Shown here piece by piece: positions 40,729 to 49,914 of a stretch of DNA of 64,000 bases. Position 1 is the stretch's first letter; each line of letters opens with the position of its first letter. The position numbers and the translations under genes were made by a program. The stretch spans positions 22,682-86,681 of IMG/VR virus record IMGVR_UViG_3300034691_000037, one strand, 5' to 3'. The notes under the pieces were generated by a model. The model ran no database searches, was not told the DNA's origin, and worked only from the letters and a program-made list of their open reading frames with translations. This DNA is from a virus.

Positions 40729-40742
40729 CAGTATCGTAATGT
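40729..40742 (-). promoter_or_regulatory. Putative phage promoter element
   Basis: The minus strand reads ACATTACGATACTG, matching the ACATTAC half exactly. It lies between the terminator at 40773 and the start at 40656. Confidence 0.4.
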
Positions 40743-40772
40743 GTTGCTAAGAATAGTTTCGATAGCATAATG

Positions 40773-40800
40773 GCATACCTGGCTAAAGAGCCAGGTATGC
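40773..40800 (-). terminator. 12-bp perfect hairpin with GCATA/TATGC base
   Basis: GCATACCTGGCT (40773-40784), loop AAAG, AGCCAGGTATGC (40789-40800); 9 nt past the stop of the 40810 gene. Confidence 0.82.
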
Positions 40801-40809
40801 CACCAGTGA

Positions 40810-42219
40810 TCAGATTGCGCCCATCTCTGGTGCCGGGGATAACGTACCCCCATTTTTCAAGTACATCAAATAAGCAGGGTCGAGGCGGTCAACTGCAAGC
40901 AGCAATGACGTCTTAGCACGATGCCGTGAAGCAATCATGCCGCGCCCTTCCAACTCGTAGCTGTGATACGCTTCTAGCAACACCCCATTCATCGTTTGGA
41001 CATCACCCGCGTATTCGAAGATGATCTCGGTAGGCATCCCTGGAACGATGAGATCCGGATTGCTCCTGATCCAAGGTACCAATACGTAGACCACGGATCT
41101 AGCTGCCAATTTACTGGCTTCCAGATAAACGTTAGTGGTTGGGTCCGACCCCCTAGCCGTGTTCTGACCATTACCTACAACTGTGGTAATGAACTCATTC
41201 ACGTTCTGACTACGGGACATGGTGAACTTGTTATCCTTTACAGTACCATTGTCGCCAATGATCTTACTAGCGTCCATAAACCGAACGCCGTTACCTTGGA
41301 TATTCAGCTTACCTGCCGTGTCATCGATGACTTTTGAAATACCTGCTGACAAGATCATCAGCTTACGGCCTTTTACCAGCCAGGTTCTGTCAATCATCAT
41401 CGAATGACGACTAGGTGCCAAGATTACAGTTAGCAGTTTCTTCGCTGTCTGAGTTCTTGAAGTGTCGTACATCGGCCAGGTGTAAATGCAACGACCTTGG
41501 ATATAGAAGCCAAGCCCTGTTGAATAAATACCCCCCGCTTTGTTCTGAATGTAATCGGCCAGTTCAAGGATAGGGGTATTATCGGGGATGACCACATGAT
41601 CCCTTGGGTTGTTGTTGTTAGCCGAAACCAGATCAAACTGATTAATGGTTTCCTCTAACCCAAGTTTTAACGTCTTGATCGCACTGGATACGAAACCTTC
41701 CAATATCGTCCAAGGTGGTCTGGCCCGGCCAATAAATCCGATACTCTGGCTGCGCAATTGCTGCACCGCCACTTCCTCCAACACGAACTGAGTGTGGATG
41801 ATGGAGAACCGATCGGCGGTATCAGTGTCCTGCATAGCCGCATTGGAACCAGACTCAGCAGTACTGTCGGTGTTGTCACCCATGTACGCCTTATAGGTCC
41901 TTACCGAAACAGGCATCGAACTGATCATTACACCATCTTCAGACGCCGGAGCTTTGCTGATAGTGATCCGAAGATCATCAGAAAAGGGCACGATGCTGTT
42001 CATCATCGTACCGGCACCAAACGTCAAGACGATAGAATGGTCATCCATGTAAGCCGTCCGGTAAACCCGCGCAACGTCGATCCTGATGATCTGGTGCGGG
42101 GTGTATTCCTTACCACCTGCGTGAACCACCACACTGATGACGAAGTAAGGACTGCCATCAGCTGCAAGTATCGGACCGACGTCTTCCATTAACGCCGATG
42201 ATTGCAGTTCAGTTGCCAT
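40810..42219 (-). CDS. Putative tail/baseplate virion protein (469 aa)
   Basis: 469 residues, beta-rich, with no membrane segment. The pattern of an N-terminal beta domain, a middle with ILELADYIQNKAGGIYSTGL and a C-domain with GMPTEIIFEYAGDVQTMNGV resembles phage baseplate hub (gp27/gpD-like) proteins at a very general level. It lies in a block with three other large unknown proteins typical of phiKZ-type baseplate regions. Assignment rests on position and style rather than a clear motif. Confidence 0.5.
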   Translation of the reverse strand: MATELQSSALMEDVGPILAADGSPYFVISVVVHAGGKEYTPHQIIRIDVARVYRTAYMDDHSIVLTFGAGTMMNSIVPFSDDLRITISKAPASEDGVMISSMPVSVRTYKAYMGDNTDSTAESGSNAAMQDTDTADRFSIIHTQFVLEEVAVQQLRSQSIGFIGRARPPWTILEGFVSSAIKTLKLGLEETINQFDLVSANNNNPRDHVVIPDNTPILELADYIQNKAGGIYSTGLGFYIQGRCIYTWPMYDTSRTQTAKKLLTVILAPSRHSMMIDRTWLVKGRKLMILSAGISKVIDDTAGKLNIQGNGVRFMDASKIIGDNGTVKDNKFTMSRSQNVNEFITTVVGNGQNTARGSDPTTNVYLEASKLAARSVVYVLVPWIRSNPDLIVPGMPTEIIFEYAGDVQTMNGVLLEAYHSYELEGRGMIASRHRAKTSLLLAVDRLDPAYLMYLKNGGTLSPAPEMGAI

Positions 42220-42829
42220 TAGTGAGCTCCATGAATCGCTCGATAGCGTCCAACGTAGCTACCGATTTAGGAATCACATTTTTCTTCTCAGCAGTGCGGC
42301 CATCATTGATCCTGAACACAGGGCGGGAAGTAAACCAATTGCCCAGATTGTTACCTGGGGTTTTCTTCTCAAGGTCTGGATCGAACGCCATGGCCGTACC
42401 GCGGATTCGGGTAGCGAACTCAGCCATCTGTCTGAAGTCTTCTAGCTCTGGAGCATCGTACCGAAGGTTAGTACGCATCTCCGCCAAGTGGTTTTCCAAA
42501 TGCGCCAGGATGCGCTTATAGATCTTCACCGGAATCTGCGGGTCGGGGAATGTGATGTCAGCCCCTTCAATGAACTGCGTGATGATCGTCCAGATGGTAC
42601 CACCTGTTGAGATCATCTCCGCAGCCGCGGCTTCAACGTCTTGAGCGTTCGAAGCGCCAATAACCGACTCGCCCATCCGGTTATTCATTGCTCGGAAGTG
42701 AGCGCCATCCAAGGAGTACAGATGCACTTCAGCTTTGTCGAAGATGTAATACGCTGTGGTTTTTGGAACGTGTCTGTTTTCCAGACGTCTGAACCCATTC
42801 CCTAATCCTTCAAGCGTCATTGTTCTCAT
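42209..42829 (-). CDS. Structural-block hypothetical protein (206 aa)
   Basis: 206 residues, helical, overlapping the downstream gene by 11 nt and lying 1 nt after the upstream gene. Contains FIEGADITFPDPQIPVKIYK. Its tight linkage to three large virion candidates suggests a structural or assembly role. No family recognised. Confidence 0.6.
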   Translation of the reverse strand: MRTMTLEGLGNGFRRLENRHVPKTTAYYIFDKAEVHLYSLDGAHFRAMNNRMGESVIGASNAQDVEAAAAEMISTGGTIWTIITQFIEGADITFPDPQIPVKIYKRILAHLENHLAEMRTNLRYDAPELEDFRQMAEFATRIRGTAMAFDPDLEKKTPGNNLGNWFTSRPVFRINDGRTAEKKNVIPKSVATLDAIERFMELTNGN

Positions 42830-42830
42830 G

Positions 42831-44183
42831 TTACAGCACTCCAGGCGCCAATTTAATCAGTGTTAGGATAATCGGAGTGTAATAGAAACGCTCCAGGTTA
42901 TCGAACCGGGTTGAATATTCAGCAAGGTCCGCCAAATCGGTTAGGTCGATAGCCTCACCTTTCATCCGATGCTGGACCATGCGCTCAAGCATGGAGACTT
43001 CACCATCACCCTCGTAGAACTCTTTAGAGAAGACGTAATAGTCATCGCACAGAATCCGCTTGATGTACTTGCCGTAAGTGGGCGCTGGCTCAGTACCACC
43101 TTTTAACAGCTGCGGAAGAATAGCCCGCATGTGCGGATTCTCAACGCCAGCTTTGAGCAATGGCATTACCGCGCCGACTATACCGATTGGGTGGCTGACA
43201 GAGAAGCTAATGTCAGACGCCGACATGACTTCACGAATCCCTGAGTAGAACACAGAGTGCAGTTTAGGGATTGTGCGGTACATGTCAACAGACCGCAGGT
43301 TAAAATGCCGTGAGCAGCTGTACAGGAGCTCGTAGTCACGTTTAGCGATCATGTCGTAGAGGGACAGTTGATCACTGGTCAGATCCGCACTGCAATCGAG
43401 CTCAATCACCCGGTGCATGTCTTTGTGCATGTCGGTGCTGATGGTGCGACGCAAGAACCGAACCAAGTTAGGGTCATACGTCGAATCATTATTCATCGGC
43501 AATGTAAAGGTGGAGAACCGAGGATTGAAGAAGCTCTTGAAATACAGGTTGATCAAACGACGGTACGAATTATTCAGGCGCTTGATGCTGTTAACTTCGG
43601 CACGGGTCAGCAACGGCTTTAAGTTGTTACGCATGTTCTCACGGTCAAAGTAAACCGTTTCGACTGTGCGCTCCTCCAAGGCTGCCATGGTTTCGGCATC
43701 AAGGAACTTAATTGCCTTCCACTCAACCTTGTGCGGGGATTCCTCGTAGATACCGAGCTTTACAGGGTTGTACATGGCAAACAGTACGTTACGCCCATTA
43801 CCCATGTCAGCAATGAACAGCGTACCGTTGTTAGGTACGACGCACGGATAGACGGTACCACCGCCCGTTGAATCAAATCCGTTAGCCTCGCCTACAACCT
43901 GGGTGTTGGTAATGGTCGAATCAACAACCAGTTCAAACCCTTTCACCAACCTGTAGTTGCCGTAAGTGGCCAATGTGTCAGCACTGAACGAACCTACAGT
44001 GGAATCACGACCTGTGGTTTCCAGCAGCAGATCGACGGCCCACTTCTCGCCCTGATAGAACGTGGAGAGTGCGCTGTACTGCTGCTTGCGCGTATCAACG
44101 ACCGGGCCTTTGAAATCTTCTTTGGCGATCGTTAACGAAGGCACTTCTTTGGCGACTTCGTTTTCATCATCAATATACGGCAT
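42831..44183 (-). CDS. Structural-block protein (450 aa)
   Basis: 450 residues; acidic N-terminus (MPYIDDENEVAKEVPSLTIA), beta-rich first half, helical second half with many aromatic and Arg residues (NNSYRRLINLYFKSFFNPRF). Probably a virion (baseplate or tail) component by its place in the cluster. No named family. Confidence 0.6.
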   Translation of the reverse strand: MPYIDDENEVAKEVPSLTIAKEDFKGPVVDTRKQQYSALSTFYQGEKWAVDLLLETTGRDSTVGSFSADTLATYGNYRLVKGFELVVDSTITNTQVVGEANGFDSTGGGTVYPCVVPNNGTLFIADMGNGRNVLFAMYNPVKLGIYEESPHKVEWKAIKFLDAETMAALEERTVETVYFDRENMRNNLKPLLTRAEVNSIKRLNNSYRRLINLYFKSFFNPRFSTFTLPMNNDSTYDPNLVRFLRRTISTDMHKDMHRVIELDCSADLTSDQLSLYDMIAKRDYELLYSCSRHFNLRSVDMYRTIPKLHSVFYSGIREVMSASDISFSVSHPIGIVGAVMPLLKAGVENPHMRAILPQLLKGGTEPAPTYGKYIKRILCDDYYVFSKEFYEGDGEVSMLERMVQHRMKGEAIDLTDLADLAEYSTRFDNLERFYYTPIILTLIKLAPGVL

Positions 44184-44185
44184 GC

Positions 44186-45916
44186 TTAATCCTCTGCCTT
44201 AGTTCCGCGTTTAGTCATCACCGCCAACCATTGAACCCAGCGGCCGCCAACCCAGTGATACGTCCCACCGCCACCACCAGGGCCACTGCCTGGCACACCA
44301 CCGCCTGGGAACGAACCATCGCCGCCGTTGCCGCCGATGCCACCTGTCCCAGGGATTGAACCACCGGGAAGGTTATCGTTACCAGGTCCTGGACGTGTGG
44401 TATTTGAACCACCTGTTCCATCGTTTGCTGGATTGCCATCGCTACCACGACCGTGGTCGTACAGATACCCATAAAACCATTTAACGTAATCGCGCGATAG
44501 CCAACCTTCAGACACGTACTTTTCCCTAGCCTTCTCCACATCCAACGCATAGACCATGGATTGAAAGATCTGGAACGTAGCTTCAGGATGTTCCGATATT
44601 CCGATCAGCGCCTCTGGTGTAAAATCGGAATAGAGAGTAGGGAAGTTCAAACGCAAGTGATACTGCTTACGCAAGTCCAATGGGACAACAGTCCGCACAT
44701 TCAGATCTTTGTCGATGGTAAGCAACCGCTCACTCATGGGAACTGAGTCTGAGTACAGTGTAAAAAGTAAACTCGCCCCGCCTTTTCGCCCCAATGTTGC
44801 AAAGGTCGATTTCATGTACGTCAATTGCTCTAACGTAAACCGCACATTAGGGATCTGCTCAAGGTTGATGATATCTTGAGTGTCCTTAGGGTCCAGTGAA
44901 ATCATCCAGGTTGCAGCAGGAACGGTACGTGCTACAACCTTTCGATACCCAGGCATCCATTCGTCCCAATGTGGGAAGCGCATACCTGTAGTAGCTTCGA
45001 GCGGCGGCATTTCATTGCGCTTCAACACTTGGTGCAGAGCCGCGAGGCCAATGCTGCCATTCATTTCCATATCTTCTAATCCGAACCTTCTTTCCTTTGA
45101 GAAATACTGGTTAGAGATCAGAGACTGATGGACCATGAGCGGATACGCAAGATACAGGTGGGTGCATCGGTTGTAACGGATGTTGTACGTGAACTCGATC
45201 TCCCAAGCCGACGACTGGTCTTTCTTCGTCTCTTGAGGGATCTCATCAAATTCAAACCAGCCTGAGATTTCATCCTGCTTAAACGGCACCACCGTTGTGA
45301 GCTTTTCAACATCACCGTCCGGCGCGCCATCTGCCGAGAATTCCATTTTGGCGATCGAGTTAAAGTACTCCGGGAACGATTCCCCGTAGCCTGCGATCTT
45401 TTCCCTTAACGAATGGATCTCTGCTACCAGCGCCAGCACGCCATCATGGATGGGTACGTTGTAATTGATCTCGTGGTGCATCGCTTGGCGATACTCAGCC
45501 TTACGAACGGCTTGCTCATCACGCCATGCCTGCGCTTCACGCCGAGAGGAAGCTCGGTACTTGAAGGTAAGCTGAAGGTTCGATACCAGCATGACAGGGC
45601 GGACACTAAACCCAAGGCGACGATCTTCCAGATACGGAGGTTGGTCGTTAGTGCGAACCGTCTGGTTAGTAATGGATTCGTTCTGTAAGGTATCCTTAGC
45701 CGTAACGATCAGCTGAGACGAACTGTTGAAGTTAATCTCTGTTTCAGCATTAGGTCCACTACCACGTTGCTTGATGCTATCGAATTCATCCATCATGTAC
45801 AATGGCGTGTTTTCGTTAATACCACACACCTTCATGACATCACGAGCGATTTGCGTAGCGACGGGTAGTTGGATGTTTTGATAGTTGACAGCAAGTGGTG
45901 TTGTGATGCGAGGCAT
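44186..45916 (-). CDS. Structural-block protein with glycine-rich C-terminal linker (576 aa)
   Basis: The first ~490 residues are a folded alpha/beta region. The last ~80 are a Gly/Pro/Asn-rich linker (GSIPGTGGIGGNGGDG, GSGPGGGGG) followed by YHWVGGRWVQWLAV, a compact aromatic end. Such linkers are common in phage fibre and tail proteins, with the aromatic end as an attachment or capping motif. First gene after the terminator at 45933. Likely virion protein; exact role unknown. Confidence 0.6.
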   Translation of the reverse strand: MPRITTPLAVNYQNIQLPVATQIARDVMKVCGINENTPLYMMDEFDSIKQRGSGPNAETEINFNSSSQLIVTAKDTLQNESITNQTVRTNDQPPYLEDRRLGFSVRPVMLVSNLQLTFKYRASSRREAQAWRDEQAVRKAEYRQAMHHEINYNVPIHDGVLALVAEIHSLREKIAGYGESFPEYFNSIAKMEFSADGAPDGDVEKLTTVVPFKQDEISGWFEFDEIPQETKKDQSSAWEIEFTYNIRYNRCTHLYLAYPLMVHQSLISNQYFSKERRFGLEDMEMNGSIGLAALHQVLKRNEMPPLEATTGMRFPHWDEWMPGYRKVVARTVPAATWMISLDPKDTQDIINLEQIPNVRFTLEQLTYMKSTFATLGRKGGASLLFTLYSDSVPMSERLLTIDKDLNVRTVVPLDLRKQYHLRLNFPTLYSDFTPEALIGISEHPEATFQIFQSMVYALDVEKAREKYVSEGWLSRDYVKWFYGYLYDHGRGSDGNPANDGTGGSNTTRPGPGNDNLPGGSIPGTGGIGGNGGDGSFPGGGVPGSGPGGGGGTYHWVGGRWVQWLAVMTKRGTKAED

Positions 45917-45932
45917 ACATACTCCTAAACGT

Positions 45933-45966
45933 CATAGAGGGAGGGTCAGCTGACCCTCCCTCTATG
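45933..45966 (-). terminator. Near-perfect palindromic hairpin
   Basis: CATAGAGGGAGGGTCA and TGACCCTCCCTCTATG (45933-45948 and 45951-45966) pair with almost no loop. Nine bases past the stop of the head paralog at 45975. Confidence 0.82.
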
Positions 45967-45974
45967 GTCAGTGG

Positions 45975-47273
45975 TTAGTCCTGGAACACCGACTCTTCTG
46001 CAAGGGTCAGCACCGCATCGATGCGGACGATCAGATCAGTCTGGTGGCGAGTCATCGCCTTGGCGATATCGCCAAGCTCATCAACCAGAGTGTTCTCAAG
46101 ACGAATCAGGCGATGGATGTTGGCATCATGACCATGAACCATCTCCTCGCCCTTCTCATCGAACTTCTGCTCTGTCATCGAATTGATCACACCGCGTAAC
46201 TGTTTAAACGAGTTGTCGGTGGATTTGATGATCTGCTGAAGTTGCGTGGTTTGATGAGTAACCACTTCAGCAATCTGACTCAGCAGGTGTGCGACATCGG
46301 CAGGAGACAAGGATACCGGAGCATCCAAATGTTTCACGATGTCGGCAGCCGTTGGTGGCGATTCGACCAGCACGCAGTTGAGGATACGGGACTTGTGACG
46401 TTCCTCCCTCATCTCGTACTTGGCCTTACCCAGCATATCCGACCCTTGAGCTTTGAGAAGACTTGCAATCTTTGTCGCGTATTCAGAACTGTCAATGACG
46501 GTCTCGCCACGATCAAAGTTATTGATCAGAGCACCCATCAGCTCATTCTTTGCAGCACTGTCGACTTCGAGCATGTATTTCTCAAGCTCGTTGACAATGC
46601 CCAGCGCCACAGTCGAAAACTTCTTCAACTCCTCACCGCCGTTGTGAGCTGTGACGAAAGCATTACCCTCGATCAGCAATTCGCGGACACCCTTGCCGAG
46701 AGACAGAGGTTTACCACCATCACCTTTACGGTTTTTCATTTTGCCCTGAATGCGAGCAATACGATTGTGGAAACCCTGGGAAGTAGTGTTCATCCGAGCA
46801 AAGCCCGTAGCGACTCGCTCAAAGAACTTACCAGCTGCGTTCCACAGGCTTTTAGTGGCCGAGGCTACCCAACTTGCCACACCTTCCATCGATTCGCCTG
46901 TGATGCCATTACCAGCCTCTTGCAGGCGAGGAATGGTGGTGTCAAGCACCTTCTCCGCTTGATCAGCGCCGATGTTGGACAGGCCGATGTAAGTCTGAGC
47001 GTTACCAGGCGTCAGCTTATCGGCATTCTCAAGCGGGGTGGACACTGTACGAATAGCGCTGGTCACATCGTTGATGGTACCCGAATCAACTTTGAGGGCT
47101 TTGAGGTCCTCGACGACATCGATCACTGCGGCGCGGTGTTCACGTACGCTGTCGATATCTTCCTGAGTTACAGCACCTTCGTGAACAGGTTCTGTTGGCA
47201 CTGCAGGTACTTCTGCCGATTCAAGGCTGGCTCCGCTAAGACTGCGTTTGAAGTCACTGATAAATCGAGTCAC
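45975..47273 (-). CDS. Inner-head-type virion protein, paralog 5 (432 aa)
   Basis: Shares the architecture: ASLES (15-19), an acidic 130-residue N-region, GESMEGV (SME at 128-130), then WVASATKSLWNAAGKFFERV as the amphipathic stretch. The helical body ends QTDLIVRIDAVLTLAEESV. Sequence identity to paralogs 1-4 is low; the spacing of S-x-E sites and the helix is what links them. 8 nt downstream of paralog 6. Confidence 0.7.
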   Translation of the reverse strand: MTRFISDFKRSLSGASLESAEVPAVPTEPVHEGAVTQEDIDSVREHRAAVIDVVEDLKALKVDSGTINDVTSAIRTVSTPLENADKLTPGNAQTYIGLSNIGADQAEKVLDTTIPRLQEAGNGITGESMEGVASWVASATKSLWNAAGKFFERVATGFARMNTTSQGFHNRIARIQGKMKNRKGDGGKPLSLGKGVRELLIEGNAFVTAHNGGEELKKFSTVALGIVNELEKYMLEVDSAAKNELMGALINNFDRGETVIDSSEYATKIASLLKAQGSDMLGKAKYEMREERHKSRILNCVLVESPPTAADIVKHLDAPVSLSPADVAHLLSQIAEVVTHQTTQLQQIIKSTDNSFKQLRGVINSMTEQKFDEKGEEMVHGHDANIHRLIRLENTLVDELGDIAKAMTRHQTDLIVRIDAVLTLAEESVFQD

Positions 47274-47281
47274 ACTGTCAC

Positions 47282-48448
47282 CTATTTGTAAGTTTTGATG
47301 GAATCTTCGCAGTAAGCAATACTAGCCCTGACTACGGACATTGAGTTGGAATATAACATACGGGAAGGGTTACCCATCCAATAGGTTAATGCTGAAACTG
47401 TACGACGTACCAGGCTGACATCATGCTCAGTACCTTCCATGTTGTTGGTCAGGTTATTGAGCGACGACTTAGCGTGATTGATGGCGGTACGCACAGGCAG
47501 GTTAGATGCAGACGAAAGACTGCCCAGCACCGATTTAAGGATTTCTGGAATGTGACCAATTTGGTTAGGTCGTAGGACGTCGAAATCAACATGGCTATCG
47601 ATCTTGAGTTCGCTACTTGTAGTCTTCTCATACATCAAGCCGTGAAAAGTAAAACCTGACACACCTTTCTTAAGTAGGTCGGACTGAAGATAAAAAATGC
47701 TGTGGCCACCAAGCAGCGGCTTACTTACCCGAACGTTCGCACGATTGAAACGTTCCTGCGGTGCGGACTGCATGTCAAGATCTTCGGCCACTTTATCAAA
47801 CTTGATCTTCTCGATCAGTTCAACCATTGCGAGCTCTAACATATCCCCTGACTTACCACGTACAGCACCAGGCATGTGAGTGGCTGTTTCGAGCAGGGAG
47901 TGTGTGTAAGTACCCGAGATTACATCAATGGTTTTTTGCAGGTACCTGAGTTCTTGTTCCAACCGGTTGGCTTCGCGGATGTACTTAGCACCCACTCGTA
48001 GGAACTTAGCCTGACGACCCATCGTGATCGTGGAGACGGTCGCTTGCATCCCGCTGGTGGTCGGAACCGCTTTAGCCAATACCGACACCTTACGACCCAG
48101 CCAGATTGCAGCCAGATCTAAAGAGGTAAGGAAATCAAGCACAGCTTTGAAGAACTCAGCAATAGCGCGACCAATGGCTTTAAGCACACCCATCGCGCTG
48201 ACACTCATGGCTTCTTGGCTGTAAGTGAACCCTTCAAGATCCATCGTGGTACCGGCGGTCAAAGCTGACATGACAGGACCTACAGCAGCCCTGAAGTTCT
48301 CAGGGGAAAGTTCCTGAAGCTGACCTAACGCATCGGCCGATTGGATTGAGCGCTGCATGGCTTCAAAAGAACTCTGAAGTGCGCGGTCACATTCCATTAA
48401 ATCAAGCAGTGGACTTTCATCCACTAGACTTGCAAAATTGATCACCAT
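47282..48448 (-). CDS. Inner-head-type virion protein, paralog 6 (388 aa)
   Basis: Shortest member. SSFEAM (SFE at 27-29) and TYSQEAM (SQE at 77-79) bracket a short N-region, followed by VLKAIGRAIAEFFKAVLDFL. The body is helical, ending RASIAYCEDSIKTYK, like the ends of paralogs 1-4 (RANL.YV.KSA). Member of the minus-strand trio. Confidence 0.7.
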   Translation of the reverse strand: MVINFASLVDESPLLDLMECDRALQSSFEAMQRSIQSADALGQLQELSPENFRAAVGPVMSALTAGTTMDLEGFTYSQEAMSVSAMGVLKAIGRAIAEFFKAVLDFLTSLDLAAIWLGRKVSVLAKAVPTTSGMQATVSTITMGRQAKFLRVGAKYIREANRLEQELRYLQKTIDVISGTYTHSLLETATHMPGAVRGKSGDMLELAMVELIEKIKFDKVAEDLDMQSAPQERFNRANVRVSKPLLGGHSIFYLQSDLLKKGVSGFTFHGLMYEKTTSSELKIDSHVDFDVLRPNQIGHIPEILKSVLGSLSSASNLPVRTAINHAKSSLNNLTNNMEGTEHDVSLVRRTVSALTYWMGNPSRMLYSNSMSVVRASIAYCEDSIKTYK

Positions 48449-48487
48449 GGTTGGTGTCCTATTGGTGGGTTATACCATAGAGTACAG

Positions 48488-48517
48488 CATAAAGCGGAGC
48501 CGAAGCCCCGCTTTATG
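48488..48517 (-). terminator. 13-bp UUCG-loop hairpin with CATA/TATG base
   Basis: The minus strand reads CATAAAGCGGGGC, TTCG, GCTCCGCTTTATG; the single plus-strand mismatch is a G-U wobble in minus RNA. It lies between paralogs 6 and 7. Confidence 0.82.
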
Positions 48518-48546
48518 TTAGTCACGATAAGCCGTGTCGCTATGGC

Positions 48547-49860
48547 TTATTCTGCAGCAGCCGCATCAGGCTTTTTCTCTTCGACTTTCTTGCCGTAGGC
48601 GCCCAGGGACGCCTTGCCGAAGTTGTAACCTTGCTTACCGACTTTCGACGCGAAGTCGAGGTAGGTAGGGATGATGGTCTTGCCGGCGTTCAGCGCCTTG
48701 GTCACTTCGGCAACGATGGCACGAGCTTTCTTCGCGCCTTCTTTGTCGTCGCCCTTGATGGCGCTCAGTTTTTTGTCGACCGAGTCCAGCAGATCTTTCT
48801 GAGCCTTCAGAGCAACAGCGCCGGAGTTTTTGGACTCCAACAGGCGAGCACCCAGGCCTTCCAGAGCAGAACCCAGCGCTTCCAGTTCGGCTTTGGTCAG
48901 CGGAGCGGATTTCTCAGGACCGGCTTTCTTTTCAGGACCGGTGATGGTGAACTTGGTGCCAGCCAGAGCCGCAACGCCTTCACCAGCGCCAGGCTTCAGG
49001 GAAGCGGTGTGGCCACCAGGCAGGGCGTGTTCGGAAGACTTGATCGCGCCAGGAGCGGTCAGGCTGACGCTCTTAACGGTCGGAGTCAGCGAAACGCTGT
49101 TGACCCAACGCTGAACCACACCCGACAGTTGAACGAAGCTTTCCAGAGCCGCAGGCTTGTAGCCTTCGTCCACAGCTTTCACGGCGCCGGCAGGGTTGAA
49201 CGAACCACCGACGTTGAGCAGGTTGTAGCCCGACGTTTTCAGTTCTTCTTTCTTCACTTCGCCCTGAAGCTTGGCGGCCAGACGCTTGATCTGGGTGCCG
49301 CCATTCTTGATGGCCAGGCCGGAACGACCGATGGTGGTGAAGAATTCGGTGATGTAGGTCCACACCGCTTTGGCTGCAGCCTTCAGCATGTTCATCAGCT
49401 TGCCGATCAGACCTTCGGTCTTTTCTTCAGCTTCGGTGGTGTAGTCTTCGAAGCGATTGCTTTCGAAGGACTGTTGGATTTCCATCACGGCGCTTTCGTA
49501 GATGCCGGCCGGGATTTGGCGGGCTTCCATCGAGGAGGCGATCAGCTGGTTCAGCAGGGGTACTGCGAAACCGGCCAGAGGGCGGCCAGCGGCGGCTTCG
49601 GTGCTCAGTTGAACCTGGATAGCTTCCAGGCAGTCAACGGCTTCGACGATCTTTTCAGCGGCGGTGTCGTTTTCCAGCATCCGCTCAACTTTTTCAGCGG
49701 TGTCAGCAACGGCTTCTTCCAGCTCGGTTTGGGTTTCGTCGGTTACAACGACGAATTCTTCGGCGCCGACACCGCTGTGATCGTAGTCTTCTTCCGGCTT
49801 CGGGATCTCGCCGGATTCGATCGAGATATGCATCATCGCTTGCATGAAAGCTGTGGACAT
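48547..49860 (-). CDS. Inner-head-type virion protein, paralog 7 (437 aa)
   Basis: The start at 49860 (MSTAFMQAMMHISIESGEIP) has GGAG 8 nt upstream; a further ATG seven codons earlier lacks one. Candidate sites are ISIES (13-16), QSFES (130-134) and YTTEAEEKTEG (TTE at 141-143), the last nearly identical to paralogs 1 and 2. They are followed by GLIGKLMNMLKAAAKAVWTY. Ala/Gly/Lys-rich body, with KPDAAAAE at the end. Strong codon bias and high GC suggest high expression. Confidence 0.8.
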   Translation of the reverse strand: MSTAFMQAMMHISIESGEIPKPEEDYDHSGVGAEEFVVVTDETQTELEEAVADTAEKVERMLENDTAAEKIVEAVDCLEAIQVQLSTEAAAGRPLAGFAVPLLNQLIASSMEARQIPAGIYESAVMEIQQSFESNRFEDYTTEAEEKTEGLIGKLMNMLKAAAKAVWTYITEFFTTIGRSGLAIKNGGTQIKRLAAKLQGEVKKEELKTSGYNLLNVGGSFNPAGAVKAVDEGYKPAALESFVQLSGVVQRWVNSVSLTPTVKSVSLTAPGAIKSSEHALPGGHTASLKPGAGEGVAALAGTKFTITGPEKKAGPEKSAPLTKAELEALGSALEGLGARLLESKNSGAVALKAQKDLLDSVDKKLSAIKGDDKEGAKKARAIVAEVTKALNAGKTIIPTYLDFASKVGKQGYNFGKASLGAYGKKVEEKKPDAAAAE

Positions 49861-49886
49861 GTTGTTGACTCCATTAGACATTAAGT

Positions 49887-49903
49887 GTCGGTTGCATACC
49901 GAC
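49887..49903 (-). terminator. Small hairpin after the 49915 gene
   Basis: GTCGGT (49887-49892), loop TGCAT, ACCGAC (49898-49903). Weak. Confidence 0.4.
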
Positions 49904-49914
49904 TGCGTATACGC

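Noticed and set aside
40653-40853. Minus-strand frame of 66 codons spanning 40653-40853
   Set aside because: It runs through a strong terminator hairpin and the end of another gene and has no ribosome site; treated as non-coding.
46242-47291. Plus-strand frame of 349 codons opposite head paralog 5
   Set aside because: Cys/Phe/His-rich shadow translation; the minus frame has S-x-E sites and a ribosome site.
48631-49884. Plus-strand open frame of 417 codons opposite head paralog 7
   Set aside because: Phe/Gln/Gly-heavy translation typical of the antisense of an Ala/Lys/Glu-rich gene; the minus frame shares motifs with seven paralogs.
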